Made by a program: the position numbers and the translations under genes
Notes under the pieces: model-generated
Database searches by the model: none
What the model saw: only the letters and a program-made list of their open reading frames with translations
What the model was told of the DNA's origin: nothing
Shown here: one piece after another, positions 6,129-12,340 of the stretch
Position numbering within the stretch: the first letter of the stretch is position 1
How the letters are laid out: each line of letters begins with the position of its first letter
NCBI GenBank assembly: GCA_001914705.1
Contig: MNDB01000109.1
Span: 1-12,340, forward strand
DNA length: 12,340 bases
Reading direction: 5' to 3'
Origin: Actinobacteria bacterium 13_2_20CM_68_14
GTDB lineage: Bacteria; Actinomycetota; Thermoleophilia; Gaiellales; Gaiellaceae

Positions 6129-7661
6129 ATGGCTGACGAGCGACCGGTCCTGGAGTTGCGCGGTATCACGAAGCAATTCCCCGGAGTGCTCGCGAACGAC
6201 AACGTCGACTTCGACCTTCGGCGTGGCGAAGTGCACGCGTTGCTAGGCGAGAACGGGGCCGGCAAGTCGACGTTGATGAACATCCTCTACGGGCTCTACC
6301 AGCCCGACGAGGGCCAGATCCTCGTCAAGGGAGAGCCGGTTCGGTTCCACTCACCGAAGGACGCGATCAACCGGGGGATCGGGATGGTGCACCAGCACTT
6401 CATGCTGATTCCGGTGATGACGGTCGCCGAGAACATCGTCCTTGCCAACGAGCCGACTCGCGCGGGCCTACTCCTCGACACCAACGCCGCCGATCGTCGG
6501 GTCCGTGAGCTCTCCAGGTCCTTCAACTTCGCGATCGATCCCGAGGCCCGCGTCGAGGAGATCACAGTTGGCCAGCAGCAGCGCGTCGAGATCCTGAAGG
6601 CGCTCTACCGCCACGCCGACATCCTGATCCTCGACGAGCCGACCGCCGTCTTGACTCCACAGGAATCCAACGAGCTCTTCGAGATCCTCAGGACTCTGAC
6701 CAGAGAAGGCATGTCCGTGATCTTCATCACGCACAAGCTGAACGAGGTACTCGAGATTGCCGACCGAATCACGGTCGTCCGGCGTGGAAAGCGAATCGAC
6801 ACCGTCGACCGCCAGGGAGCAACCGAGGAGGGCCTGGCCCGGATGATGGTGGGCCGGGAGGTCCTGCTCCGAGTCGAGAAGCCCGTCTCCGACCCCGGCG
6901 ACCCGGTGCTCACTGTCGACGATCTCCACGTCTTCGACGACCGTGGGCTCGAAGCGGTTCGTGGCGTCTCGATCGAGGTGCGCGGTGGCGAGATCGTCGG
7001 CATCGCCGGTGTCGACGGAAACGGACAGACGGAGCTGATCGATGCGATCACCGGTTTGCGCAAGGCTGCGTCCGGCCGCGTCGCCATCGGCGGACGCAAC
7101 GTCACCGGAGCTACCCCATCGAGGATTCTCGACAGTGGCCTCGGCCACATCCCCGAGGACCGCCAGCGCCGAGGCCTCGTGCTCGAGTTCTCGCTCGCCG
7201 AGAATGTCGCACTGCACGATTACGACAAGGCGCCGGGCTCCCGCTGGGGCTGGTTGTTTCCGCGACAGCTGATCCGCCGCGCGCGCGAGCTGCTGACGCA
7301 ATTCGACGTCCGCGGCGGAGGGCCTCAGACGCGCGCGTCAGCGCTCTCGGGAGGCAACCAGCAAAAGGTTGTGCTCGCGCGCGAGATCGGCCGTGAGCCC
7401 AGCGTCCTGATCGCCGCTCAACCGACGCGCGGGCTCGACGTTGGTGCGATCGAATTCGTCCACAGGCGGCTCGTCGAGGCGCGGGCCAACGGCAAGGGGG
7501 TGCTGCTCGTCTCGCTCGAGCTGGACGAGATCATTTCGCTGTCCGACCGGACCTTGGTCCTCTACGAGGGCGAGATCGTCGCCCAGCACGGTCCCGACGT
7601 CACTGAGGACCAGCTCGGCATCGAGATGACGGGCGCCGGCTCCAAAGAGGCCGCCGCGTGA
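6129..7661 (+). CDS. Double ATPase of the BMP/nucleoside-type ABC importer
   Basis: Cytoplasmic energising subunit of 510 residues with two ABC domains in one chain, as in RbsA and Bacillus NupO. Domain 1 is complete: Walker A GENGAGKST (40-48), signature-type TVGQQQR (146-152) in place of LSGGQ, Walker B ILILDEPTA (from 165), and H-loop H202. Domain 2 has a degenerate Walker A, GVDGNGQTE (294-302), in which the usual GKS/T Lys-Ser/Thr pair is replaced by Gln-Thr. It has an intact signature LSGGNQQK (406-413), and its Walker B reads LIAAQPTRGLD, with Q431 at the catalytic glutamate position. This asymmetric pattern is usual in the subfamily and suggests one hydrolytic site. ATG 6129 has no ribosome site. 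The TGA overlaps the next gene's GTG by four bases. The family is confident, the substrate inferred. Confidence 0.94.
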   Translation: MADERPVLELRGITKQFPGVLANDNVDFDLRRGEVHALLGENGAGKSTLMNILYGLYQPDEGQILVKGEPVRFHSPKDAINRGIGMVHQHFMLIPVMTVAENIVLANEPTRAGLLLDTNAADRRVRELSRSFNFAIDPEARVEEITVGQQQRVEILKALYRHADILILDEPTAVLTPQESNELFEILRTLTREGMSVIFITHKLNEVLEIADRITVVRRGKRIDTVDRQGATEEGLARMMVGREVLLRVEKPVSDPGDPVLTVDDLHVFDDRGLEAVRGVSIEVRGGEIVGIAGVDGNGQTELIDAITGLRKAASGRVAIGGRNVTGATPSRILDSGLGHIPEDRQRRGLVLEFSLAENVALHDYDKAPGSRWGWLFPRQLIRRARELLTQFDVRGGGPQTRASALSGGNQQKVVLAREIGREPSVLIAAQPTRGLDVGAIEFVHRRLVEARANGKGVLLVSLELDEIISLSDRTLVLYEGEIVAQHGPDVTEDQLGIEMTGAGSKEAAA

Positions 7662-8953
7662 GCGGCCTCTCGGGCGAGCCGCCCGATATGACCGGCCAAA
7701 CGCCCGAGGTATCCGAGCCGACACCCGAGAGCAAAGTCCCTTCCGTCGCGGCCCGCCTGGCTCTGTGGCAGCGCTCCGGGGGTGTGATCACCCCGATCTT
7801 GACGGCGCTGATCGCCTTCCTGATCGGCGGGCTCGTTGTCTTTGCGACGACCGGCAAGAACCCGCTCAACACGTACAAGGCCATCTTCAAGGGGACGGGC
7901 TTGAGCTGGCTCAGCCCGGTCTCGATCCACTGGCATCTCTTCTATCCGGCGGGGATCCACTGGACCGGATGGGACACAACCTCGCCGACCGCGCTGAACT
8001 TGCAGCAGACGCTGATCGTCGTCACGCCGCTGATCCTGACCGGCCTCGCCGTCGCCTTTGCCTTCCGCTGCGGACTCTTCAACATCGGCGGCAACGGCCA
8101 GTACACCGTTGGCGCGCTCGTCGCCGTCCAGTTCGGAGTCTGGTTTGCGGGCCTGCCTGGCCCGTTGCACGTGATCGTCGCGATGGTGGCGGCGACGCTC
8201 GCCGGCGCTGTCTGGGGAGGGATCGCGGGGGTCCTCAAGGCCGCGACCGGCGCCCACGAGGTGATCACGACGATCATGCTCAACTGGATCGCTCTGTGGG
8301 TCGGCAGCTATCTCGTCGGTTTCAACGGGCCGCTCCAGGATCCGCGCGCGATCTCAGCACCGGTGACGCGGCCGATCGCCGACAGCGCTCACCTTCACGT
8401 CTTCTGGGGGAACCCGCTGCTGCAGGGACTCCACGTCGGCTTCTTCATCGCCATTGCGATGCTGTTCGTCTACTGGATTCTGCTCAACCGGACGACGCTG
8501 GGATACGAGGTCCGCGCCGTCGGGTTCAACGCCGAGGCGGCGCGCTACGGTGGGATCAGCGTCGGCCGCAACTTCTTCCTGGCGATGGCGATCTCCGGCG
8601 CGTTCGCCGGCCTAGCCGGGTCGATCGACATCCTGGGCTGGGAGTTCAACCTCGACCTGACCGTCGTCCAGACCGTCCAGGTCGGCTTCATCGGCATCGC
8701 GGTAGCGCTGCTTGGTCGCAACTCGGCGATCGGCATCTTCTTCTCGGCGCTCCTGTTCGGCGCCCTGCTGACCGGAACCTCGACGCGCAACCTCGACCCG
8801 AGTGTCTTCCAGCCCGAGCTCGCCGGCAACCTGACGAGGATCATCCAGGGGCTCGTCGTGCTATTCGTCGGCGCCGACCTGCTGATCATCTACCTGTGGC
8901 AGGCACGTAAGAAGCTTCGGCTGCCACAGCGAAAGGCGGCGGAGCAGCCGTGA
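7658..8953 (+). CDS. ABC importer permease 1 (BMP/nucleoside type)
   Basis: Integral membrane subunit of 431 residues in the LivH/RbsC-like permease superfamily (BPD_transp_2), similar to Bacillus NupP. A polar N-terminus of about 40 residues is followed by many hydrophobic segments. The first is around PILTALIAFLIGGLVVFA, and FNIGGNGQYTVGAL (141-154) is the family's conserved Gly-rich loop. VRAVGFNAEAARYGGISV is the cytoplasmic loop expected to contact the ATPase. The C-terminal tail is basic (ARKKLRLPQRK). GTG 7658 overlaps the ATPase stop in GTGA, which implies translational coupling; ATG 7688 (residue 11) is a possible alternative. It should pair with permease 2 to form the channel. The membrane role is confident, the transported nucleoside inferred from the family. 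Confidence 0.92.
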   Translation: MSGLSGEPPDMTGQTPEVSEPTPESKVPSVAARLALWQRSGGVITPILTALIAFLIGGLVVFATTGKNPLNTYKAIFKGTGLSWLSPVSIHWHLFYPAGIHWTGWDTTSPTALNLQQTLIVVTPLILTGLAVAFAFRCGLFNIGGNGQYTVGALVAVQFGVWFAGLPGPLHVIVAMVAATLAGAVWGGIAGVLKAATGAHEVITTIMLNWIALWVGSYLVGFNGPLQDPRAISAPVTRPIADSAHLHVFWGNPLLQGLHVGFFIAIAMLFVYWILLNRTTLGYEVRAVGFNAEAARYGGISVGRNFFLAMAISGAFAGLAGSIDILGWEFNLDLTVVQTVQVGFIGIAVALLGRNSAIGIFFSALLFGALLTGTSTRNLDPSVFQPELAGNLTRIIQGLVVLFVGADLLIIYLWQARKKLRLPQRKAAEQP

Positions 8954-10191
8954 GCGTCCGGGTCCAACCGCTCCAGCGCGGGGCCTGGACGAGAGCCTCG
9001 GCCCCGTCGACGATCGGCATGATCGGGATCGGGCTCGGCCTGGTGACCCTCTTCCTGGCGCTTCCGCCGGTGAAGGTGCGGACGGCACCGCTCCCCGTAG
9101 CGATCGGGATCCTCGCCGTCGCGGCGGGAATCTGGGCCTTCACTCGTGGCGAGCACCGGCTGGGCGGCGGCGCGGTCGTCAGCGGCGTGGCCGGGATCGG
9201 CATCGCCCTGATCGTCCTGCAGGCAAACGCGGCCAGGCTCGAGGGCGTCTTCGTCTGGTCGGCGCTGATCGCGGCCACGCTTCGCTATGCGACGCCGCTC
9301 ACGTTCGCGGCGATCGGGGGCATGTTCTCCGAGCGTAGCGGGGTCGTGAACATCGGTCTCGAGGGGATGATGCTGATGGGCGCTTATTTCGGCGCCTACG
9401 GAGCGGATGTGACCGGCTCGTGGGTGGGCGGCCTCTTCATCGGCCTCATCTCGGGAGCGCTGCTCGCATTGGTGCACGCCATCTTCACGATCACGCTGCG
9501 CGCGGACCAGATCGTCACCGGGACCGCGATCAACTTCCTCGCACTCGGGGTCACCGGCTATCTCTACAACCAGCACTACGGCAACAACGGCACGCCGGAG
9601 AACCTGCCCGCCGTTCCGGACGTCAACCTGAAGTTCCTTTCGCACATCCCCCCGCAGGGTCTCGGTAACTTCCTCTACAACTCGATCGGCCAGCTGAACC
9701 TGATGGTCTGGCTCTCGCTGCTTCTGCTGCCGGTCTCCTACGTCGCCCTGTTCAAGACGCCGATCGGACTGCGGATCCGCTCGGTCGGTGAGCATCCGAA
9801 GGCGGCCGACACGGTCGGAATCCCCGTCTATCGCACCCGCTACGCCGCGGTCACGCTGTCGGGGGCGCTGGCGGCGCTCGGCGGGGTCTTCCTCTCGATC
9901 GGGTTCGTCAACTCGTTCACCGAGAACATGACCGCCGGGCGCGGCTTCATCGCGCTGGCCGCCCTCATCTTCGGCGGCTGGCGGCCGTTCGGGGCCTTCG
10001 CGGCGGCGCTGCTCTTCGGCTTCTCGAGCGCCCTCGCGGCGCGGCTTCCAGATCTCTCGGCTTCGGATACCGCCGCCTGGCCGCTGCTCTTCCAGACTCT
10101 CCCGTATGTTTTGACCTTGATCGCGGTCGCAGGCGTGATCGGCCGCTCGATTCCTCCTGCCGCCATTGGCCGTCCATACGTCAAGCAATAG
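8950..10191 (+). CDS. ABC importer permease 2 (BMP/nucleoside type)
   Basis: Second membrane subunit, 413 residues, same superfamily, similar to Bacillus NupQ. The conserved core begins near residue 105 (YATPLTFAAIGGMFSERSG) with the motif NIGLEG at 134-139 and a later loop LRIRSVGEHPKAADTVGI that should contact the ATPase. It ends with a Gly/Ala-rich helix region and VIGRSIPPAAIG. NupQ-type proteins are nearer 320 residues. The extra length lies at the N-terminus, where about 95 residues carry roughly three more hydrophobic segments (near 20-40, 48-63 and 72-88). GTG 8950 overlaps the permease 1 TGA in GTGA, the same coupling as upstream. The stop at 10189-10191 ends the recognisable transporter genes. 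Confidence 0.92.
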   Translation: MSVRVQPLQRGAWTRASAPSTIGMIGIGLGLVTLFLALPPVKVRTAPLPVAIGILAVAAGIWAFTRGEHRLGGGAVVSGVAGIGIALIVLQANAARLEGVFVWSALIAATLRYATPLTFAAIGGMFSERSGVVNIGLEGMMLMGAYFGAYGADVTGSWVGGLFIGLISGALLALVHAIFTITLRADQIVTGTAINFLALGVTGYLYNQHYGNNGTPENLPAVPDVNLKFLSHIPPQGLGNFLYNSIGQLNLMVWLSLLLLPVSYVALFKTPIGLRIRSVGEHPKAADTVGIPVYRTRYAAVTLSGALAALGGVFLSIGFVNSFTENMTAGRGFIALAALIFGGWRPFGAFAAALLFGFSSALAARLPDLSASDTAAWPLLFQTLPYVLTLIAVAGVIGRSIPPAAIGRPYVKQ

Positions 10192-10201
10192 CGTCGCTCG
10201 A

Positions 10202-10522
10202 GTGAGAAACGACAGAGCGCGGTTCTCCGTCGTGTTCGGGCTGCTCTCGCTGGCGGCGATTCCGGCCGCCCTCTACTCGACGCGCCTGAAGAACGTCGAC
10301 CTGCCGCAGGCCGTCGGTGGTGAGGCGGTCGCCGGAACCTTGCTTGGATTGATCGCCGTGCTGCTCGCGCGTGGCGCCCGATTCAAGGTCGAGCGGACGC
10401 TCTCGCGGGCCGGAGAGAGTACGGCGCGCCTCGGGAAGTGGCTCGGGCTGCTCGGCCTCTGTCTCGGTCTCACCGCCGCACTTTCGCTTGCCTTTTTCGG
10501 TCTGCTGCTCTGGTCCGAATGA
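10202..10522 (+). CDS. Small membrane protein of unknown function
   Basis: A protein of 106 residues from GTG 10202, with about three hydrophobic segments (8-25, 42-57, 78-104). A basic Arg/Lys-rich loop (ARFKVERTLSRAG, about 59-71) lies between the second and third, and the tail is short (WSE). I do not recognise the family; it resembles small actinobacterial membrane proteins only in general shape. The frame is open back to TTG 10166 inside permease 2 (118 residues). I prefer GTG 10202 because it starts 11 bases after the permease stop and begins with the basic stretch MRNDRAR expected before a first membrane segment. No clear ribosome site is present. Close spacing puts it at the end of the transporter operon, but its role in transport, if any, is unknown. 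The TGA lies in an inverted repeat before rodZ. Confidence 0.7.
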   Translation: MRNDRARFSVVFGLLSLAAIPAALYSTRLKNVDLPQAVGGEAVAGTLLGLIAVLLARGARFKVERTLSRAGESTARLGKWLGLLGLCLGLTAALSLAFFGLLLWSE

Positions 10523-10543
10523 GTGTCGGATAGGGGCATTCGG
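10515..10543. promoter_or_regulatory. Inverted repeat before the rodZ promoter
   Basis: CCGAATG (10515-10521) and CATTCGG (10537-10543) are exact complements 15 bases apart. They span the stop of the small membrane protein gene and the place where a -35 box for rodZ would lie. This could be a weak terminator or an operator for autoregulation by the HTH protein encoded next. Both readings are inference. Confidence 0.3.
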
Positions 10544-10546
10544 CAC

Positions 10547-10552
10547 TACAAT
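10547..10552 (+). promoter_or_regulatory. Likely -10 box for the rodZ-cinA operon
   Basis: TACAAT differs from the TATAAT consensus at one position and lies 11 bases before ATG 10564. Transcription would begin around 10559-10560 with a leader of only about five bases. No Shine-Dalgarno sequence precedes the ATG, which agrees with near-leaderless initiation. No convincing -35 box is seen at the usual distance. Confidence 0.5.
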
Positions 10553-10563
10553 CGCGCGAGCCC

Positions 10564-11319
10564 ATGTTCGAGATCGGCAATAGCCTTCGCGAAGCCCGCC
10601 TGCGGCAGCAGCTCGACTTTCCCGAGCTCGAGCAGCAGACGAAGATCCGCGCCAAGTACCTGAAAGCCCTCGAGGCCGAGGACTTCGACGTGCTGCCGGC
10701 GCCGACCTACGTGAAGGGCTTCCTGCGGAACTACGCGGACGCGCTCGGGCTCGAGGGCCAGCTCTACGTGGACGAGTACAACTCGCGCTTCGTCACGGGT
10801 GAAGAGGACGTCCCGCTTCGTCCGCGCGACTACCAGCGCCGGCCGCAGCCACTCGGCCCGCGTTTCGAGGCTCGCGCCGTCCTGCTGGCCGTCGGCGGGA
10901 TCGCGGTCGTCGTCGCGCTGGTGATCGGCGGCTGGAAGTGGGGCTCGAGCAACAGTCCGCAGGTTCAGGGCGTCAACTCGCCGACGCAGACCATCGCGAA
11001 GAAGCGCCACAAGAAGCCTGCTCGGCCGATGGCTCGCCTCGTCCTGACGGCCACCAACGGCGATTGTTGGTTGAACGTGCGCGCCGGCTCGGCCGCCGGG
11101 CCGCAGAAGTTCATCGGGACGCTCGCGCAGGGCCACCAGCTCCCGTTCACGAGCCGGCCGTACCTCTTCCGGCGACTCTGGTTCACCGCGAGCAAGCCGC
11201 AGAACCTCGTGGCGAAGCTGAACGGTCGGATCGTGGTGATCCCGGGCGCCGCCAAGGGCAAGCCGGAGCAGCTGCTCGTGACACCGACGTCGATCAGGAA
11301 GGCGCCGCCGGCGATTTGA
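10564..11319 (+). CDS. rodZ: RodZ-like HTH/membrane protein
   Basis: Protein of 251 residues with the three-part layout of RodZ-like proteins. A cytoplasmic HTH_25-type domain (about 4-72) has the family hallmarks LREARLRQQL, KIRAKYLKALEAEDFDVLP and YVKGFLRNYADALGL. One membrane helix lies at about 103-123 (AVLLAVGGIAVVVALVIGGW), then a basic linker (KKRHKKPARP). An extracytoplasmic DUF4115-like domain (about 155-245) includes NGDCWLNVRAG and GTLAQGHQLPF. RodZ links the cell-shape cytoskeleton to wall synthesis in rods; in lineages without MreB its job is less clear, and I see no mreB here. A -10-like TACAAT lies close upstream, and the TGA overlaps the cinA start in TTGA, so the two are probably co-translated. 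Family call strong, cellular role inferred. Confidence 0.88.
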   Translation: MFEIGNSLREARLRQQLDFPELEQQTKIRAKYLKALEAEDFDVLPAPTYVKGFLRNYADALGLEGQLYVDEYNSRFVTGEEDVPLRPRDYQRRPQPLGPRFEARAVLLAVGGIAVVVALVIGGWKWGSSNSPQVQGVNSPTQTIAKKRHKKPARPMARLVLTATNGDCWLNVRAGSAAGPQKFIGTLAQGHQLPFTSRPYLFRRLWFTASKPQNLVAKLNGRIVVIPGAAKGKPEQLLVTPTSIRKAPPAI

Positions 11320-12340
11320 ATCCTTCTCCCCGCGCGCTCGTCGTCGTTACCGGCAGCGAGCTCGTTCGCGGCGACCGCCGCGATCTGAACGGTCCTTTTC
11401 TCGCGCGCGAGCTCGTCTCCCTGGGCGTCGATCCGGCGGAGATCATCATCGTCGGCGACTCGCCGCAGGAGCTCGAGGCGGCGCTGCGCCCGGGTCTGGA
11501 GGCGGATCTCTGCGTCGTCTCGGGCGGCCTCGGGCCGACGCATGACGACCGTACCGTCGAGACCCTCGCCCGTGTCGCGGGGCGCGAGCTCGTGCTCGAT
11601 AGTGATCTAGATCGCGAAATCGAAGCGATCTCGCGGCGGCTGGCGGAGCGGCTTGGGCGGCCCTACACGGATTTCGCGGCCGGCGTTCGCAAGCAGGCGA
11701 CCCTTCCCGCGGGGGCGACTCCGCTCGGTCTTGCCGGGACGGCGCCAGGATTTGTGATCCAGATCACAAGCGCGGTCGTCGTCGTGTTGCCGGGGCCGCC
11801 GCCGGAGCTGCGGCGGCTCTGGGCGGCCGCGGTCGAGAACGACGCCGTCCGTGGCGTGCTAGCGCACGGCCAGCCGGCCGAGCGTCGCACGCTGCGGTTC
11901 TACGGCGCCAGCGAGTCCGCCGTCGCGCGGGCGCTCGAGGAGGCCGGCGGCGACGGGGACGGGGTGGAGGCGACCGTCTGCGCGCGTGACTTCGAGATCC
12001 ACGTCGATCTCGTCGTTGGTGAGGCCGGCGGCGCCCGGGCGGATGCGATCGCTGTCGCCCTGCGCGGGCGCCTGGGCGAGTTTCTCTTCACCGAAGACGA
12101 GCGGACGGTGGCGGAGATCGTGCTCGAGCACTGCCGCGAGCGCGGCCTGACCCTGGCGACCGCCGAGTCCTGTACCGGCGGCCTCGTCGCGGCGCGGCTG
12201 ACCGCGGTTCCGGGCTCGAGCGACGTCTTTCGCGGCTCCGTCGTCGCTTACGCAGACGACGTCAAGACGCGGGAGCTCGGAGTGCCAGCGGAGGTGCTCG
12301 CCGTTCACGGAGCCGTTTCGGCCGAGACTGCAGCGGCGAT
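11316..12340 (+). CDS. cinA: CinA family protein (3' end beyond the window)
   Basis: The first 341 codons of a gene that runs off the right edge; CinA is usually about 415 residues. The N-terminal molybdopterin-binding-like domain shows VVTGSELVRGD (about 11-21), IIIVGDSPQELEAAL, and SGGLGPTHDD around residue 70. The C-terminal PncC/CinA domain shows ATAESCTGGLVAARL, PGSSDVFRGSVVAY and K-T-R-E-L-G-V, matching nicotinamide-nucleotide amidohydrolase active-site motifs. The family recycles NMN to nicotinate mononucleotide and, in some members, acts on ADP-ribose. The start is TTG 11316, which overlaps the rodZ stop in TTGA; no ATG or GTG fits before the conserved TGSEL motif. cinA commonly precedes recA, which would then lie just outside the window. 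A CRP-like palindrome is embedded in the coding sequence at 11752-11769. Confidence 0.93.
   Translation, partial: MNPSPRALVVVTGSELVRGDRRDLNGPFLARELVSLGVDPAEIIIVGDSPQELEAALRPGLEADLCVVSGGLGPTHDDRTVETLARVAGRELVLDSDLDREIEAISRRLAERLGRPYTDFAAGVRKQATLPAGATPLGLAGTAPGFVIQITSAVVVVLPGPPPELRRLWAAAVENDAVRGVLAHGQPAERRTLRFYGASESAVARALEEAGGDGDGVEATVCARDFEIHVDLVVGEAGGARADAIAVALRGRLGEFLFTEDERTVAEIVLEHCRERGLTLATAESCTGGLVAARLTAVPGSSDVFRGSVVAYADDVKTRELGVPAEVLAVHGAVSAETAAA
11752..11769. promoter_or_regulatory. CRP/FNR-family consensus palindrome inside cinA
   Basis: TTGTGATC-CA-GATCACAA is a perfect 8+8 inverted repeat, and its core (11753-11768) is TGTGA-N6-TCACA, the CRP consensus that actinobacterial Crp/GlxR proteins also recognise. 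It lies within the cinA reading frame (codons for F-V-I-Q-I-T-S), over 430 bases from the start, so it is not an ordinary promoter site. Binding is inferred from sequence alone. Confidence 0.4.

Noticed and set aside
6129..7661. Degenerate second ATPase site as a sign of a broken gene
   Set aside because: Loss of Walker A lysine and of the Walker B glutamate (AAQPTRGLD) in the second domain is a usual feature of this double-ATPase subfamily, so the gene is probably intact.
7765..8910. Plus-strand open frame in another register within permease 1
   Set aside because: Arg/Asp-rich translation typical of an out-of-frame read of a membrane-protein gene; no start signal or motif.
8890..10188. Long open frame on the minus strand (432 codons) opposite permease 2
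   Set aside because: Shadow of a GC-rich gene; product is almost all Arg, Asp, Glu and Gly with no domain, and the plus strand encodes a clear permease.
10166..10201. TTG 10166 as start of the small membrane protein
   Set aside because: It would overlap permease 2 by 26 bases and add a polar stretch without a ribosome site; GTG 10202 puts a basic segment right before the first hydrophobic helix.

Overview
The window looks like chromosomal DNA from a GC-rich actinobacterium-like organism. Almost every coding third position is G or C, GTG and TTG starts are common, genes overlap by four bases, and several starts lack a Shine-Dalgarno sequence. The gene set (RNase J, FtsK/SpoIIIE, a RodZ-like protein, CinA) resembles the conserved neighbourhood that in Actinobacteria often runs on towards recA. 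A deep branch such as Thermoleophilia would fit, but that is an inference from gene order and composition. No 16S or other taxonomic marker is present.

Layout, all genes on the + strand. 1-135: the last 44 codons of an unidentified gene, followed by two strong back-to-back hairpins (147-180, 191-226). 281-1939: ribonuclease J. 1940-2044: a short intergenic stretch with several inverted repeats. 2045-2602: a 185-residue helical protein I do not recognise. 2602-2690: a pair of look-alike imperfect hairpins (AGGGAC...GTCCCT), a REP-like element. 2732-4927: an FtsK/SpoIIIE DNA translocase. 5026-10191: a complete four-gene ABC importer of the BMP/nucleoside type (secreted binding protein, double ATPase, two permeases). 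10202-10522: a small membrane protein. 10564-11319: a RodZ-like HTH/membrane protein, coupled by a TTGA overlap to cinA, which starts at 11316 and runs off the end of the window.

The importer appears to be one operon. A well-placed AGGAGG site drives the binding protein. A 14-bp hairpin separates it from the ATPase, as expected if the binding protein is made in excess. The ATPase and two permeases are joined by GTGA stop/start overlaps. Its likely substrate is a nucleoside, by family. It sits between ftsK and rodZ/cinA, genes otherwise concerned with chromosome segregation, cell shape and DNA/NAD maintenance, so it may be a lineage-specific insertion into a conserved cluster.

I see no CRISPR array, transposase, prophage, tRNA or rRNA gene, and no clear candidate for a wholly new multi-gene system. 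The points most worth a second look are the paired REP-like hairpins, a CRP-consensus palindrome inside cinA, the binding protein's lack of a lipobox, the unrecognised genes at 2045 and 10202, and the possible leaderless starts.
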